In this document: piece after piece, positions 1 to 8,351 of the stretch | Position numbering within the stretch: position 1 is the first letter of the stretch | Layout of the letters: every line of letters starts with the position of its first letter | From: Oleomonas cavernae | GTDB lineage: Bacteria > Pseudomonadota > Alphaproteobacteria > Zavarziniales > Zavarziniaceae | Direction: 5' to 3' | NCBI RefSeq assembly: GCF_003590945.1 | Contig: NZ_QYUK01000011.1 | Location: forward strand, 1,826,001-1,890,000 | Length of the DNA: 64,000 bases | Position numbers and translations under genes: made by a program | Notes under the pieces: model-generated | What the model was told of the DNA's origin: nothing | Database searches by the model: none | The model's input: only the letters and a program-made list of their open reading frames with translations

Positions 1-108
1 CCAGAGCAGGAACAGGATCAGGGTGGCGACAGCGAAAATGGCGACGAAGCGTACCCCCTCGCGGTGCAGGGGGTGAATGATCGAGCGGATCGAAGCCAGA
101 ATATCCAA
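1..108 (-). CDS. psd: Phosphatidylserine decarboxylase proenzyme, N-terminal part (cut by window edge)
   Basis: The minus strand from 108 reads an open frame of 36 codons to the window edge. It starts LDILASIRSIIHPLHREG and then runs into a hydrophobic segment ending FLLW. A short basic start with a HREG motif followed by a membrane anchor is typical of the alphaproteobacterial Psd proenzyme, which makes phosphatidylethanolamine from phosphatidylserine at the inner membrane. No ATG is available: the start is a TTG at 108-106, with GGAGA as ribosome site seven bases upstream. The Atm1-type exporter lies 64 bases upstream on the same strand. Only the N-terminus is visible, so the LGST processing site cannot be checked. 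Confidence 0.6.
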   Translation of the reverse strand, partial: MDILASIRSIIHPLHREGVRFVAIFAVATLILFLLW

Positions 109-172
109 GTCTATGTCTCCTGTGCCGGGCAGGTCTGTCGAACCACGCAATACACTGATCCGAGGCCGGTGC

Positions 173-2053
173 CTACTCGGCCACGGCCGAGATGCGAACC
201 GTCCCCGGATCGAGGCCTTCGGCCCGAACCTCGGCCAGTTTGGCTTCCGCCTCAACCGCCTCGAGCTGGCGCTGCCACATCAGAGCATATTGGCCGCCCA
301 GTTCGAGCAGGTCGTCATGGGTGCCGCGTTCGACGATCTGGCCCTTGTCCAGCACCAGGATCTGGTCGGCGTCGACCACGGTCGACAGGCGGTGGGCGAT
401 GATCAAGGCGGTGCGGCCGCGCGCGATTTCCTTGAGGCTCGCCTGGATTTCCTTCTCGGTCTGGGTGTCGAGGGCCGAGGTCGCCTCGTCAAGCAGCAGG
501 ATCGGCGGGTTCTTCAGGATGGTGCGGGCAATCGCCACCCGCTGCTTCTCGCCGCCCGAGAGTTTCAGGCCGCGCTCGCCCACCATGCTGTCGTAGCCAT
601 CGGGCAGGGAGACGATGAAATCGTGGATGCGCGCCAGGCGCGCCGCTTCCTCGACTTCCGCGTCACTGGCACCGGGCCGGCCATAGCGGATGTTGTAACG
701 GATGGTGTCGTTGAACAACACGGTATCCTGGGGCACGATGCCGATCGCCTTGCGCAGGGTCGCCTGGGTGACGTCGCGGATATCCTGGCCGTCGATGGTC
801 ACGCTGCCGGCCTCGATATCGTAGAAGCGGAACAGGATGCGGCTGATGGTCGACTTGCCGGCGCCCGACGGGCCGACCACGGCGATCGTGCTGCCCGGCG
901 CCACGGTGAAGCTGACATTCTTCAAAATGCCGCGGCGGGCGTCATAGCGGAACTCGACGTTCTCGAAGCGCACCTCGCCGCCCGTGATCGCCAGCGGCCT
1001 GGCACCGGGCCGGTCCTGGACTTCCTCCTCGACATCCATGACCTCGAACATGGCTTCCATGTCGATCACCGCCTGCTTGATCTCGCGGTAGACGAAACCC
1101 AGCATGTTCAAGGGGATGTAGAGCTGGATCAGGAAGGTGTTGACCAGCACGAAGTCGCCCACCGTCATGGTCCCGGCGGCCACGCCGCTGCCGGCGATAT
1201 ACATCACCGCAGCCAGGCCCAGGGCCATGATCACCGACTGTCCGGTATTGAGGAACGACAGGGTGCCCTGGCTCTTGACCGCGGCCTTTTCGTATTTCTC
1301 CAGGGCCTTGTCGAAGCGCACCGCCTCGTGCGCCTCGTTCGAGAAATATTTCACCGTCTCGTAGTTCAGCAGGCTGTCGACCGCCTTGGTGTTGGCGTCG
1401 GTATCCTGGGTGTTCATCTCGCGCCGGTACTTGATGCGGCTCTCCGAGACGAAATAGGTGAAGGTGATATAGGCGACGATGGTGACCAGCATGGCCGCGA
1501 CCATCGGCCAGCCGAAGCCCGTCGCCAGCAGGATGACGACGAACAGGATCTCCAGGATCGTCGGCGCGATGTTGAACAGGGTGAAGCGCAACAGGAGCTC
1601 GATGCCCTTGGTGCCGCGCTCGATCACCCGGTTGAGGCCGCCGGTGCGCCGGTCCAGGTGGAAGCGCATCGACAGGCGATGGAGATGCTCGAAGGTGGTT
1701 AGCCCCAAGCGCCGCACCGCGTTCTGGCCGACGCGCGAAAACACGCTGTCGCGCAACTCGGCAAAGCCCTGGGCGCTGATCCGGGCCAGGGCATAGGAAA
1801 TGATCATCAGCACGGGGATGGTGATGACCGTCGCCTTGACCGACAGCAGGTCGATCGCACCCTTGTAGAAATAGGGCACGATGACATTGGCGACCTTGCC
1901 CAGGACCAGGAAGCCCATGGCATAGACCACGCGCAGGCGCAGATCCCGGCGGCCTTGCGGCCACAGGTAGGGCAGGAACAGTTTCAAGGTCTGCCAGCCG
2001 GTGCGGCGGGGCGCCGTTTGCGGCGCCGGGCGCCCGGATCGCGTAACTGTCAT
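173..2053 (-). CDS. ABC transporter, fused permease and ATPase, Atm1/heavy-metal exporter type
   Basis: A 626-residue half-transporter that should work as a homodimer in the inner membrane. Residues about 30-320 form the six-helix exporter domain, and residues about 355-590 the ATPase. The ATPase carries Walker A GPSGAGKST (near 393), signature LSGGEKQR (near 496) and Walker B ILLLDEATSALD (near 517). The membrane part, with NVIVPYFYKGAIDLL early on and NTKAVDSLLNYETVKYF near the middle, resembles the Atm1/HMT1 branch, which exports glutathione-linked sulfur or metal compounds. That substrate is inferred from family only. The length is normal for the branch. It may share a transcript with psd, which follows 64 bases downstream. 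Confidence 0.88.
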   Translation of the reverse strand: MTVTRSGRPAPQTAPRRTGWQTLKLFLPYLWPQGRRDLRLRVVYAMGFLVLGKVANVIVPYFYKGAIDLLSVKATVITIPVLMIISYALARISAQGFAELRDSVFSRVGQNAVRRLGLTTFEHLHRLSMRFHLDRRTGGLNRVIERGTKGIELLLRFTLFNIAPTILEILFVVILLATGFGWPMVAAMLVTIVAYITFTYFVSESRIKYRREMNTQDTDANTKAVDSLLNYETVKYFSNEAHEAVRFDKALEKYEKAAVKSQGTLSFLNTGQSVIMALGLAAVMYIAGSGVAAGTMTVGDFVLVNTFLIQLYIPLNMLGFVYREIKQAVIDMEAMFEVMDVEEEVQDRPGARPLAITGGEVRFENVEFRYDARRGILKNVSFTVAPGSTIAVVGPSGAGKSTISRILFRFYDIEAGSVTIDGQDIRDVTQATLRKAIGIVPQDTVLFNDTIRYNIRYGRPGASDAEVEEAARLARIHDFIVSLPDGYDSMVGERGLKLSGGEKQRVAIARTILKNPPILLLDEATSALDTQTEKEIQASLKEIARGRTALIIAHRLSTVVDADQILVLDKGQIVERGTHDDLLELGGQYALMWQRQLEAVEAEAKLAEVRAEGLDPGTVRISAVAE

Positions 2054-2165
2054 TTTTGATTAAGGCTCTTTTAAGCGCGGTGGGCTCGACTAGGGGGATA
2101 TGGGGGCGTGATCGCAAAATCCGACCCCCCTGGCCATGCCCTGCCAGTATAGGAGATGCCCCGCT

Positions 2166-2561
2166 TTGTCCACGCCAGAGACTGTAAAAGCCGCAGGCGG
2201 TCGCTTCCGCTTCGCCCTCGCCGGCGTTCGCTTCGAGGGGGAAATCGAGGATTCGGGCGGCCCTGAGGCCATGCTGCGGCTGAGCGCGGACCTGGGCGGC
2301 CTGCCCTATTCAGCCGAGGATCGCGAGGCCCGCCGGCGCTGGCAGAACCTGCTCGAAACCGTCGATCCCGGTGCCGCGGATCATCATGTCCTGGCGGCCG
2401 ACCGCCATGTTCATTTCGACAGCGCAACCAAGGTCGACGGCCCGCTGGCCGGCCCGCGCCTGATCGAGGTGCTGACCGTCATCCTGCTGACCCTGCGCAC
2501 CCGCCTGGGCGCGCCGGCCCCTGCGCCCAAGCGCCGCTTCAGGGCCGAGGGGCGCGGGTGA
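2166..2561 (+). CDS. Hypothetical protein, about 131 residues
   Basis: I do not recognise a family. The protein is soluble-looking, with a mixed beta-like start (GGRFRFALAGVRFEGEIED), a charged middle rich in Arg and Asp, and a basic proline-rich tail. The frame is open from an ATG at 2136, but AGGAG at 2151-2155 favours the TTG at 2166, which begins LSTPETVKAAGG. It is divergent from the ABC exporter, and its 3' end overlaps the convergent DMT transporter by 23 bases. Codon usage is like its neighbours, which supports a real gene; the opposite strand here has no better candidate. Confidence 0.5.
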   Translation: MSTPETVKAAGGRFRFALAGVRFEGEIEDSGGPEAMLRLSADLGGLPYSAEDREARRRWQNLLETVDPGAADHHVLAADRHVHFDSATKVDGPLAGPRLIEVLTVILLTLRTRLGAPAPAPKRRFRAEGRG

Positions 2562-3459
2562 CCAGCGCGATGCCGGCCGCGATCGGCGCGATGCCGATCA
2601 GGTCGAGCAGCGGCACGCCCTCGCCCACGATCACCCAGCCGAAGGCCAGGCCCAGCGGCGGCATCAGGAAATGCAGGCTGCTGGCGGCGGTGGCGCTGCG
2701 CCGCGCCAGGATCTTGAACCACAGGAAATAGCCGCCGACCGACACGCCCAGCACCATCCAGGCCATGCTGGCCAGCATGGGCAGGGTATAGCGGATATGG
2801 CCCAGGTCCTCGAAGCCCAACGCCAGCGGCAGCAGGGCGAGGCCCGCGGCCAGCAACTGGATGCCGTTGCCGGTCCAGGGGCCAACCGGCGGCGCCAGGC
2901 GCTTGTAGAGCACGGTGCCCGTCACCAGCGAGATCAGCCCGCCCAACAGCAACAGGGTGCCACCGGCATCCTCGATGCCGCCGCCCAGGCGCGAGCGCAG
3001 CACGATGCCCACGCCGATCAGGCCCAGTACCAGGCCGGCGATCTTGCGCGTGGTCAGCCGCTCGCCCAGGACCGGCACGGCGACCAGCGCGGTGAGCAGC
3101 GGGTTGGCGCTGATCAGCACCGCGGCAAAGCCCGACGAGACCGTGGTCATGCCCACCCAGGAAAACCCCAGGTAGATCGCATTGTTGAAGAGGCCGAGCA
3201 GGCCCAGGGCGCCGATCTGGCGCCAGGTGGCACCCCCGGCCTCGCCGAAGCGGCGCGCCAGGCCCAGGCAGATGACCCCGGCGACCAGGAAGCGCACCGC
3301 CAGCAGGATCAGCGGCGGACAGTCGCTCAGGGCAATCTTGGCCGGGGCGAAGGCCGAACTCCACAGCAGGCAGAACAGGCCGACCAGCAGGATTTCCATC
3401 CAGCGGTCGCTGATCAGGGCCCGTACCCGGTTCGCGCGCTGCGCTGCCACCACCATCAT
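2539..3459 (-). CDS. DMT superfamily transporter, EamA type
   Basis: A 306-residue protein made almost entirely of hydrophobic segments, fitting the usual ten-helix EamA layout with two repeats of five helices. The first half has the family-typical LLWSSAFAPAKIAL and FNNAIYLGFSWVGM patches with ANPLLTALVAVPVLGERL. The second half ends with a matching GEGVPLLDLIGIAPIAAGIALV. Such proteins are inner-membrane exporters of amino acids, nucleotides or other small metabolites; the substrate cannot be read from sequence. It is transcribed divergently from a LysR regulator 114 bases away, so that regulator is the likely controller. Confidence 0.87.
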   Translation of the reverse strand: MMVVAAQRANRVRALISDRWMEILLVGLFCLLWSSAFAPAKIALSDCPPLILLAVRFLVAGVICLGLARRFGEAGGATWRQIGALGLLGLFNNAIYLGFSWVGMTTVSSGFAAVLISANPLLTALVAVPVLGERLTTRKIAGLVLGLIGVGIVLRSRLGGGIEDAGGTLLLLGGLISLVTGTVLYKRLAPPVGPWTGNGIQLLAAGLALLPLALGFEDLGHIRYTLPMLASMAWMVLGVSVGGYFLWFKILARRSATAASSLHFLMPPLGLAFGWVIVGEGVPLLDLIGIAPIAAGIALVTRAPRP

Positions 3460-3526
3460 CGCCTCGTTCCTCGCCGGTCACACGGCAGGGAGACCATAGG
3501 CACCGGCTGGTCCATTTGGAAATTAG

Positions 3527-3536
3527 ATGTTAACAT
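3527..3536. promoter_or_regulatory. Palindromic operator candidate between DMT transporter and LysR gene
   Basis: ATGTTAACAT is a perfect ten-base palindrome with LysR-like T-N11-A spacing around it. It lies in the 114-base divergent gap, 38 bases before the LysR start codon chosen here. LysR proteins commonly bind such a site to control themselves and the divergent gene. The role is inferred from position and symmetry only. Confidence 0.45.
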
Positions 3537-3573
3537 GAGCATCATCGGAAAATCGAATAACAAGGCTTCCGCC

Positions 3574-4437
3574 ATGTTCGACCTCGACCTTCTGCGCAGC
3601 TTCGTCTCGGTCGTCGATGCCGGCGGCTTCACCCGGGCGGGCGAGCGGGTGAACCGCACCCAGTCGACTGTCAGCCAGCAGATCAAGCGGCTGGAGGCGG
3701 CGGTGGGCAAGCCGCTGTTCGAGCGCGACCGGCGCGCCGTTCAACTGACCGAGGCGGGCGAGACCCTGATCGGCTATGCCCGCCGCATGCTGGCCCTGGC
3801 CGGCGAGGCGCAGGATGCCCTGGGCAAAGGCCCCGCCCCCGCCTCGGTCCGTCTCGGCATCCCGGAGGATTTCGCGATCAATGCCCTGACCGGCGTCATC
3901 GCCCGCTTCGCCCGGGCCCAGCCGGCGGTCCGCCTGGAAGTGCGCTGCGACCTCTCGGTTGCCTTGCGCGACGGCTTGGCGCGCGGCCTCTACGACCTGG
4001 TCCTGGCCAAGCGCGAGCCCAATGCCGGCCCGGCCTTCGCCGCCTGGCCCGAACGCCTGGTCTGGATCGCCAGTCGCGACCTGGACCTCGCCCAGGCCGA
4101 TCCCCTGCCCCTGGTCACCTTCCTGCCCGGCTGCATCTACCGCGACCGGGCGATCCGGGCGCTGGAAGCCAGCGGGCGGCGCTGGCGCATCGCCTATGAA
4201 AGCCCCAACCTGATGGGCGTGCAGGCGGCCATCGCCGGCGGCCTGGGCATCGCCCTGCAGGAAGCGGCGACGGTGCGCGACGATCATCGGATACCGAGCC
4301 TGCGCGACGGCCTGCCCGCCGTCCCGCCCACGGAACTGCACCTCAACCTGCGCGACGGCGCACCGACGGCAGCCCAGGCGCTGGCCCGCACCATCGCCGA
4401 CTTCTGCGACCAGGACAGGCTGGCGAGGGCGGCATAG
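3574..4437 (+). CDS. LysR family transcriptional regulator
   Basis: A 287-residue regulator. The N-terminal winged helix-turn-helix (residues 1-60) begins MFDLDLLRSFVSVVDAGGFT, with TQSTVSQQIKRLE as the recognition region. Residues about 88-280 form the periplasmic-binding-like effector domain. The start at 3574 gives the standard LysR N-terminus; an in-frame ATG at 3535 would add 13 atypical residues and would overlap the likely operator. It is divergent from the DMT transporter, its probable target. Effector unknown. Confidence 0.88.
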   Translation: MFDLDLLRSFVSVVDAGGFTRAGERVNRTQSTVSQQIKRLEAAVGKPLFERDRRAVQLTEAGETLIGYARRMLALAGEAQDALGKGPAPASVRLGIPEDFAINALTGVIARFARAQPAVRLEVRCDLSVALRDGLARGLYDLVLAKREPNAGPAFAAWPERLVWIASRDLDLAQADPLPLVTFLPGCIYRDRAIRALEASGRRWRIAYESPNLMGVQAAIAGGLGIALQEAATVRDDHRIPSLRDGLPAVPPTELHLNLRDGAPTAAQALARTIADFCDQDRLARAA

Positions 4438-4517
4438 TGGGTTGGCTCTCGTTGGAGGATGGTCAATCCGACGACATGGAGCTGGAATCAGTCATCTCAG
4501 TAGCGTAACTTCCCCTT

Positions 4518-5475
4518 ATGCAACATATGATGGCAAAGTTGCGGCGGTGGCTGCATCCACAGGCGCCGTCTCCGGACGAGCATGCCCCTTATCGGATATT
4601 TACACGAGCACACGACAAGATCGTCCCGGCCGACCAACTCGACACTGTTCTCGGGGGACTTTCCGCGATCGATCGCATTCATTTCGACAAAGCTTGCAGG
4701 ACATTCGACGGCGCATTGTCTGAGTGGCGAACCAAAGCTCAGTTGGCCGCCCTTGAGGCATCGAACCACGTCAGGAACGCCTTAAGTGACAAGGCAAGGT
4801 CAGACACGGTTGTGACGATTCTGGTCGATCATTCGGGGTCGATGAAAGGTCAGAGCATTCTGCTTGCGGCCGCTGCGGCGGAGGTCGCCACCGATTTTAT
4901 TCGCATTCTCGAGCATTGCGGTTGAAGTGCTCGGCTTCACGACACTCAGTTGGAGAGGAGGCAAATCGCGTGCGCGATGGCTTTGGACTAGGCGCCCGTC
5001 ACAGCCGGGACGACTTTGCGATCTCCTGCATATCATCCATCGGTCGAGCGACACGCAACTCCATTTCGGAAGTTCTTTCAGGCTGATGCTGCGTCCCAAC
5101 CTTCTCAAAGAGAATGTAGATGGCGAGGCGATCGAGTGGGCCGTCGACCGATTGAGAGCATGCCCTAAGACGCGAAAAATACTCGTGGTAATCTCAGACG
5201 GCGCACCTGTTGATGACTCCACCTTGGCTTCGAATGACCTGGAAATTCTAGACAGGCATCTTCGTCAGACTGTGAGTACAGTTGAAGCAAGTACCGACAT
5301 CAAAATTGCAGCACTCGGGATCAGCTTCGACGTCAGTCGCTATTACGCTACCTGCACGACGATTAGAACCCCCGAGGATCTAGGCACCGCCATGATTGGC
5401 CTGTTGGAACAGGTTCTCGTGGAGCCAAATATCCGCGCACCAATGACTGAAACAGCCGAGCAGCTATCCACCTAA
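4518..5475 (+). pseudogene. CobT-like VWA-domain protein, truncated and frameshifted
   Basis: Two adjacent frames together match the C-terminal half of the cobaltochelatase subunit CobT. The first frame (4518-4925) has YRIFTRAHDKIVPADQL, then the metal-site motif DHSGSMKG of a von Willebrand A domain. The second frame continues VEVLGFTTLSWRGGKSR, GRLCDLLHIIH, LLKENVDGEAIEWA and VVISDGAPVDDSTL to a stop at 5475. The shift lies at about 4918-4924, where one extra or two (or five) missing bases would rejoin the frames. Full CobT is roughly 600 residues; the N-terminal half is absent and no cobS or cobN is nearby. GC content is clearly lower than in the flanks, suggesting transfer. Unlike the other frame breaks in this window it is not a simple G-run loss that leaves a full-length gene, so I call a pseudogene, not certainly. 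Confidence 0.7.
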
Positions 5476-5512
5476 CCAATTGAGCCAGAGCACCAAGAAA
5501 GCGTTTCCGCGA

Positions 5513-6037
5513 TCAATTGGTGCTCCCAAGAAAGGCCTCGCTGAATTCAGGCGAGGCGACGAAGGCCAGGGTCGCGCGTAATTCGGCAGCGCGTTCAACG
5601 CCGAAGGCGGCCTCGAAACGATCCTGGGCGACGCGCCAAAGACGCATCGCTTCATCGAGCTTTTCACCGCCCAACCTGGTCAGGGTCACCCGCTTGGCCC
5701 GCCGGTCGCGGGGATCGGCGACCAGTTCGACCAGGCCGTCGCGCACCAGCGGCTTCAGCGAATGGCCCAGGGCCGACAGGTCCATGACCAGCGCCTGCGC
5801 CATTTCGCGCATGGTCGGTTCCTGCATGAAGCGGCTCTGCACCATCAGTCCGAATTGCGGCCCGCGCAGGCCGCAGGGCGCCAGCACATCGTCGTAGAGC
5901 TGGCCCATCTGCCGCGTCGCCCGCCGCAGGACGGCGTTGTTGCAGAAGCTGGGATCGGGCAGGTGCGCCGGTTTCACTTGACGTCTCGCTTTCCGGTTCG
6001 GGGCGGCCGTCCCGCCCCTTGGGCCAAACATAATCAA
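5513..6037 (-). CDS. MarR family transcriptional regulator
   Basis: About 174 residues with a MarR-type winged helix: a dimer helix near the start (NNAVLRRATRQMGQLYDDVL), the recognition region MREMAQALVMDLSALGHSL, and a wing with ADPRDRRAKRVTLT, which is the conserved DxRxxR signature. The start is uncertain; 6037 or the ATG two codons later are the ATG choices. It is divergent from an SDR gene, with palindromes in between, so it most likely represses itself and the SDR. The inducer is unknown, though such pairs often respond to electrophiles or phenolics. Confidence 0.85.
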   Translation of the reverse strand: MIMFGPRGGTAAPNRKARRQVKPAHLPDPSFCNNAVLRRATRQMGQLYDDVLAPCGLRGPQFGLMVQSRFMQEPTMREMAQALVMDLSALGHSLKPLVRDGLVELVADPRDRRAKRVTLTRLGGEKLDEAMRLWRVAQDRFEAAFGVERAAELRATLAFVASPEFSEAFLGSTN

Positions 6038-6060
6038 CGAAGGGTCACTTGACTATATGG

Positions 6061-6094
6061 TGGCATATGCCATTTATTGAAACAGGTATATACC
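6061..6094. promoter_or_regulatory. Twin palindromic operator for the MarR/SDR divergent promoter
   Basis: TGGCATATGCCA (6061-6072) is a perfect 12-base palindrome and GGTATATACC (6085-6094) a perfect 10-base one. A half copy, GATATGCCA, follows at 6103-6111. They fill the gap between the MarR start and the SDR start, the expected place for MarR binding. Binding is inferred. Confidence 0.55.
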
Positions 6095-6130
6095 ACTAAC
6101 ATGATATGCCACTGAAATCCGGAGCCTGAA

Positions 6131-6928
6131 ATGTCCCAAATCTCCCCCGCCGGCACGGCCGTCGTCACCGGCGCCTCCTCTGGCATCGGCGCGCTCTATG
6201 CCCAGGGCCTCGCCGAGCGCGGCCATGACCTCGTCCTTGTCGCCCGGCGCCAGGACCGGCTCGACGCGGTTGCCGCCCGGATCCGGGCCAAGACCGGCGT
6301 CAAGGTGGAGGTTGTCGTCGCCGACCTGTCCAAGCCGGCCGATCTCGCCCGGGTCGAGGCGCGGCTGAGCAGGGACGCCGCCATCACTGTCCTGGTCAAC
6401 AATGCCGGCGTCGCCAATTACGGCGCCTTCGAAACGGCCAGCGACCAGTCGCTCGACGAGACCATCGCGGTCAACGTCACCGCGCTGACCCGCCTGACCC
6501 GCGCGGTGTTGCCGGGCCTTGTGCGCCACGGTGCCGGCGTGATCGTGAACGTCGCCTCGGTCCTGGCCTTCCATCCCCTGGCGGCGCTTGGCGTCTATGC
6601 TGCGGCCAAGGCCTATGTGGTGGCCTTCTCGCAGGCCTTGCAGGCCGAGGTGGCGGGCAAGGGCGTGCTCGTCCAGGTCCTGGCCCCGCCGGCGGTCGCC
6701 ACCGATTTCTGGGACAGCGCCGGCCTCGCGGTCAGCAATTTGCCCGAAGCCGCGGTCATGACCTTGCAGGATCTGGCCGCCGCCGCCCTGAAGGGCTTCG
6801 ACCGCGAAGAACAGTTCGTCATTCCGTCCCTGCCCGAGGTGGCGGATTGGGAGAGCTTCCAGGCCGCGCGCCAGAAGCTGGTCGGCGTTCTCATGAACGG
6901 CAAGCCGGCCGCCCGCTACGCCGCCTGA
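6131..6928 (+). CDS. Short-chain dehydrogenase/reductase (SDR)
   Basis: A 265-residue classical SDR. It has the cofactor motif TGASSGIG (residues 14-21), the NNAG motif near 96, and the catalytic Ser before YAAAK near 158. ARR after the second strand suggests NADP(H) preference. The fold is complete and ends about 30 residues beyond the usual core. A hairpin follows the stop. It is divergent from a MarR regulator and probably under its control, hinting at a role in detoxifying a reactive carbonyl or similar compound; the substrate is not readable from sequence. Confidence 0.86.
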   Translation: MSQISPAGTAVVTGASSGIGALYAQGLAERGHDLVLVARRQDRLDAVAARIRAKTGVKVEVVVADLSKPADLARVEARLSRDAAITVLVNNAGVANYGAFETASDQSLDETIAVNVTALTRLTRAVLPGLVRHGAGVIVNVASVLAFHPLAALGVYAAAKAYVVAFSQALQAEVAGKGVLVQVLAPPAVATDFWDSAGLAVSNLPEAAVMTLQDLAAAALKGFDREEQFVIPSLPEVADWESFQAARQKLVGVLMNGKPAARYAA

Positions 6929-6937
6929 TGGTCTGGA

Positions 6938-6964
6938 GGCGTGTCGCCGGGCCGGCGACACGCC
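6938..6964. terminator. Strong hairpin after SDR gene
   Basis: GGCGTGTCGCCG and CGGCGACACGCC form a perfect 12-base stem with a 3-base loop, nine bases after the SDR stop. There is no T tract, so it may be a Rho-independent terminator of the weak type or simply a 3' end stabiliser. It lies in a convergent gap. The rest of the gap to 7108 shows nothing. Confidence 0.5.
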
Positions 6965-7108
6965 TGACCGGCAACGCAACTCGGGAACAACCGGAACGTC
7001 AGCCGGGGCGGGGCTCCCTTCGAGCATTTGACCCGGTCCTTGCGGTGAGGACATAGGCGGTCCCGCAGGTGCATGTGGCCGTCGTGTCATTCGGCGCAGG
7101 TCCAGACG

Positions 7109-7822
7109 TCAGGCATCCAGGAGCGGGGCAAAGCCGCCGTGAATCATGCGGGTGCCGTCGTAGGGAACACTCTGCGGGTGCATGCGCGGGTCGGCAAATA
7201 CCTTGGGCCAGCCGGCGTCGCGAACGGCCTTCGACGGCCACTCGATCCAGGCATAGACCACCTTCTCGTCGCCCGTGGCCTTCACCGCGCCCTTGTAGTC
7301 GGTGACCTTGCCGTCAGGGACATCGTCGCCCCAGGCCTCGACGACACGGGTTGCGCCATATTCCTTGAAGACGGCCGCGGTCTCGGCCGCCCGGGCCCGA
7401 TAGGCATCCTTGTTCCCGGCCGGCACCGGGATCAGGGCGCCATCGACATAGCCCATCTTGCCCCGGGGGCCCTCGTCGATGATGACGGTGAAGCCGCCGA
7501 AGATCATCCGCTGGCCGTCGAAGGGCATCGCCGCGCCCATCGCCGCCATGCGCGGGTCGCTCATCATCTTCTCGATGGCCGCGTCGCGCACCGCCTTGTC
7601 GGGATATTCGAGCCAGGAGAAGACGATGACCTCGTCCTCCTTGGCCTTCACCGCACCCTTGAAGTCGGTGATCTTGCCGTCGGGCACGTTGTCGCCCCAG
7701 TTTTCGACCATGCGGGTGGCGCCGAAGGCCTTGAACAGCGATGCCGCATCGGCGGCATGCTTGCGATAGGCTTCCTTGTTGGCGGCGGGCACCGCGACGA
7801 CGAATCCTTCCACATAGGCCAT
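7109..7822 (-). CDS. Tandem DUF1428 protein (two fused copies)
   Basis: A 237-residue protein made of two homologous halves. Copy one (residues about 2-117) starts AYVEGFVVAVPAANKEAYRK and copy two (about 123-235) starts GYVDGALIPVPAGNKDAYRA. Both repeat FGATR/YGATR, a WGDxVPDGK stretch, a TDFKGAVKA/TDYKGAVKA stretch, a DPRM patch and an RMIFGGF/RMIHGGF end. DUF1428 (YbaA-like) proteins are usually single-domain, about 115 residues, with a ferredoxin-like dimeric fold and no firm function. Here the dimer may be built into one chain. It is divergent from a MarR gene with an operator palindrome between. Confidence 0.85.
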   Translation of the reverse strand: MAYVEGFVVAVPAANKEAYRKHAADAASLFKAFGATRMVENWGDNVPDGKITDFKGAVKAKEDEVIVFSWLEYPDKAVRDAAIEKMMSDPRMAAMGAAMPFDGQRMIFGGFTVIIDEGPRGKMGYVDGALIPVPAGNKDAYRARAAETAAVFKEYGATRVVEAWGDDVPDGKVTDYKGAVKATGDEKVVYAWIEWPSKAVRDAGWPKVFADPRMHPQSVPYDGTRMIHGGFAPLLDA

Positions 7823-7860
7823 GGCTTTTCTCCTTGTTGGTTAGGGCCTTGACGAAATAG

Positions 7861-7872
7861 GTTGATATCAAC
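7861..7872. promoter_or_regulatory. MarR operator palindrome
   Basis: GTTGATATCAAC is a perfect 12-base palindrome ending 11 bases before the MarR start codon and about 40 bases upstream of the DUF1428 start. A site in this position would control both divergent genes. Binding is inferred. Confidence 0.55.
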
Positions 7873-7883
7873 ATAATTACGCC

Positions 7884-8330
7884 ATGTCAAAGCCCGATGC
7901 GGTTCCCTTCGAAACCACGCTTCATGTCCGCGATCATTGCCTGTGCCTGGCCACCCAGCGGGCGGCCCGTACCCTGGCGCGCCGCTTCGACGAGGCGCTT
8001 CGGCCGGCCGGCCTGACCAGCGGGCAGTTCTCGCTGCTGATGTCGCTCAACCGCCCCTCCCCGCCGTCGATCGGGTCGGTCGCGGCCTTCCTGGCGATGG
8101 ATCGCACTACCCTGACCGCCAACCTCAAGCCGCTCGAGCGGCGCGGGCTGGTGGCGACCATGGTCGATCCGGCCGACCGGCGCGGGCGCCTGCTGACGCT
8201 GACGCCGGCCGGGGGCAAGCTGCTGCACGCCGCGCTGCCGATCTGGCAAAGCACCCATGAGGACGCCGACCGGCTGTTGTCGCAAGGCGACGCAAAAATC
8301 CTGCGCGCCGGCTTGCAGGCCTTGTCGTGA
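7884..8330 (+). CDS. MarR family transcriptional regulator
   Basis: 148 residues with the complete MarR winged helix-turn-helix. The dimer region includes CLATQRAARTLARRFDEAL, the helix-turn-helix is about residues 55-80 (SIGSVAAFLAMDRTTLTANL), and the wing carries DPADRRGRLLTLT, matching the family signature. Its start lies just 11 bases after a perfect palindrome, so autorepression is likely, as is control of the divergent tandem DUF1428 gene. The end is convergent with the FAD monooxygenase, 21 bases apart. Confidence 0.86.
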   Translation: MSKPDAVPFETTLHVRDHCLCLATQRAARTLARRFDEALRPAGLTSGQFSLLMSLNRPSPPSIGSVAAFLAMDRTTLTANLKPLERRGLVATMVDPADRRGRLLTLTPAGGKLLHAALPIWQSTHEDADRLLSQGDAKILRAGLQALS

Positions 8331-8351
8331 CGGGATTCGTGGCGGCAGGGC

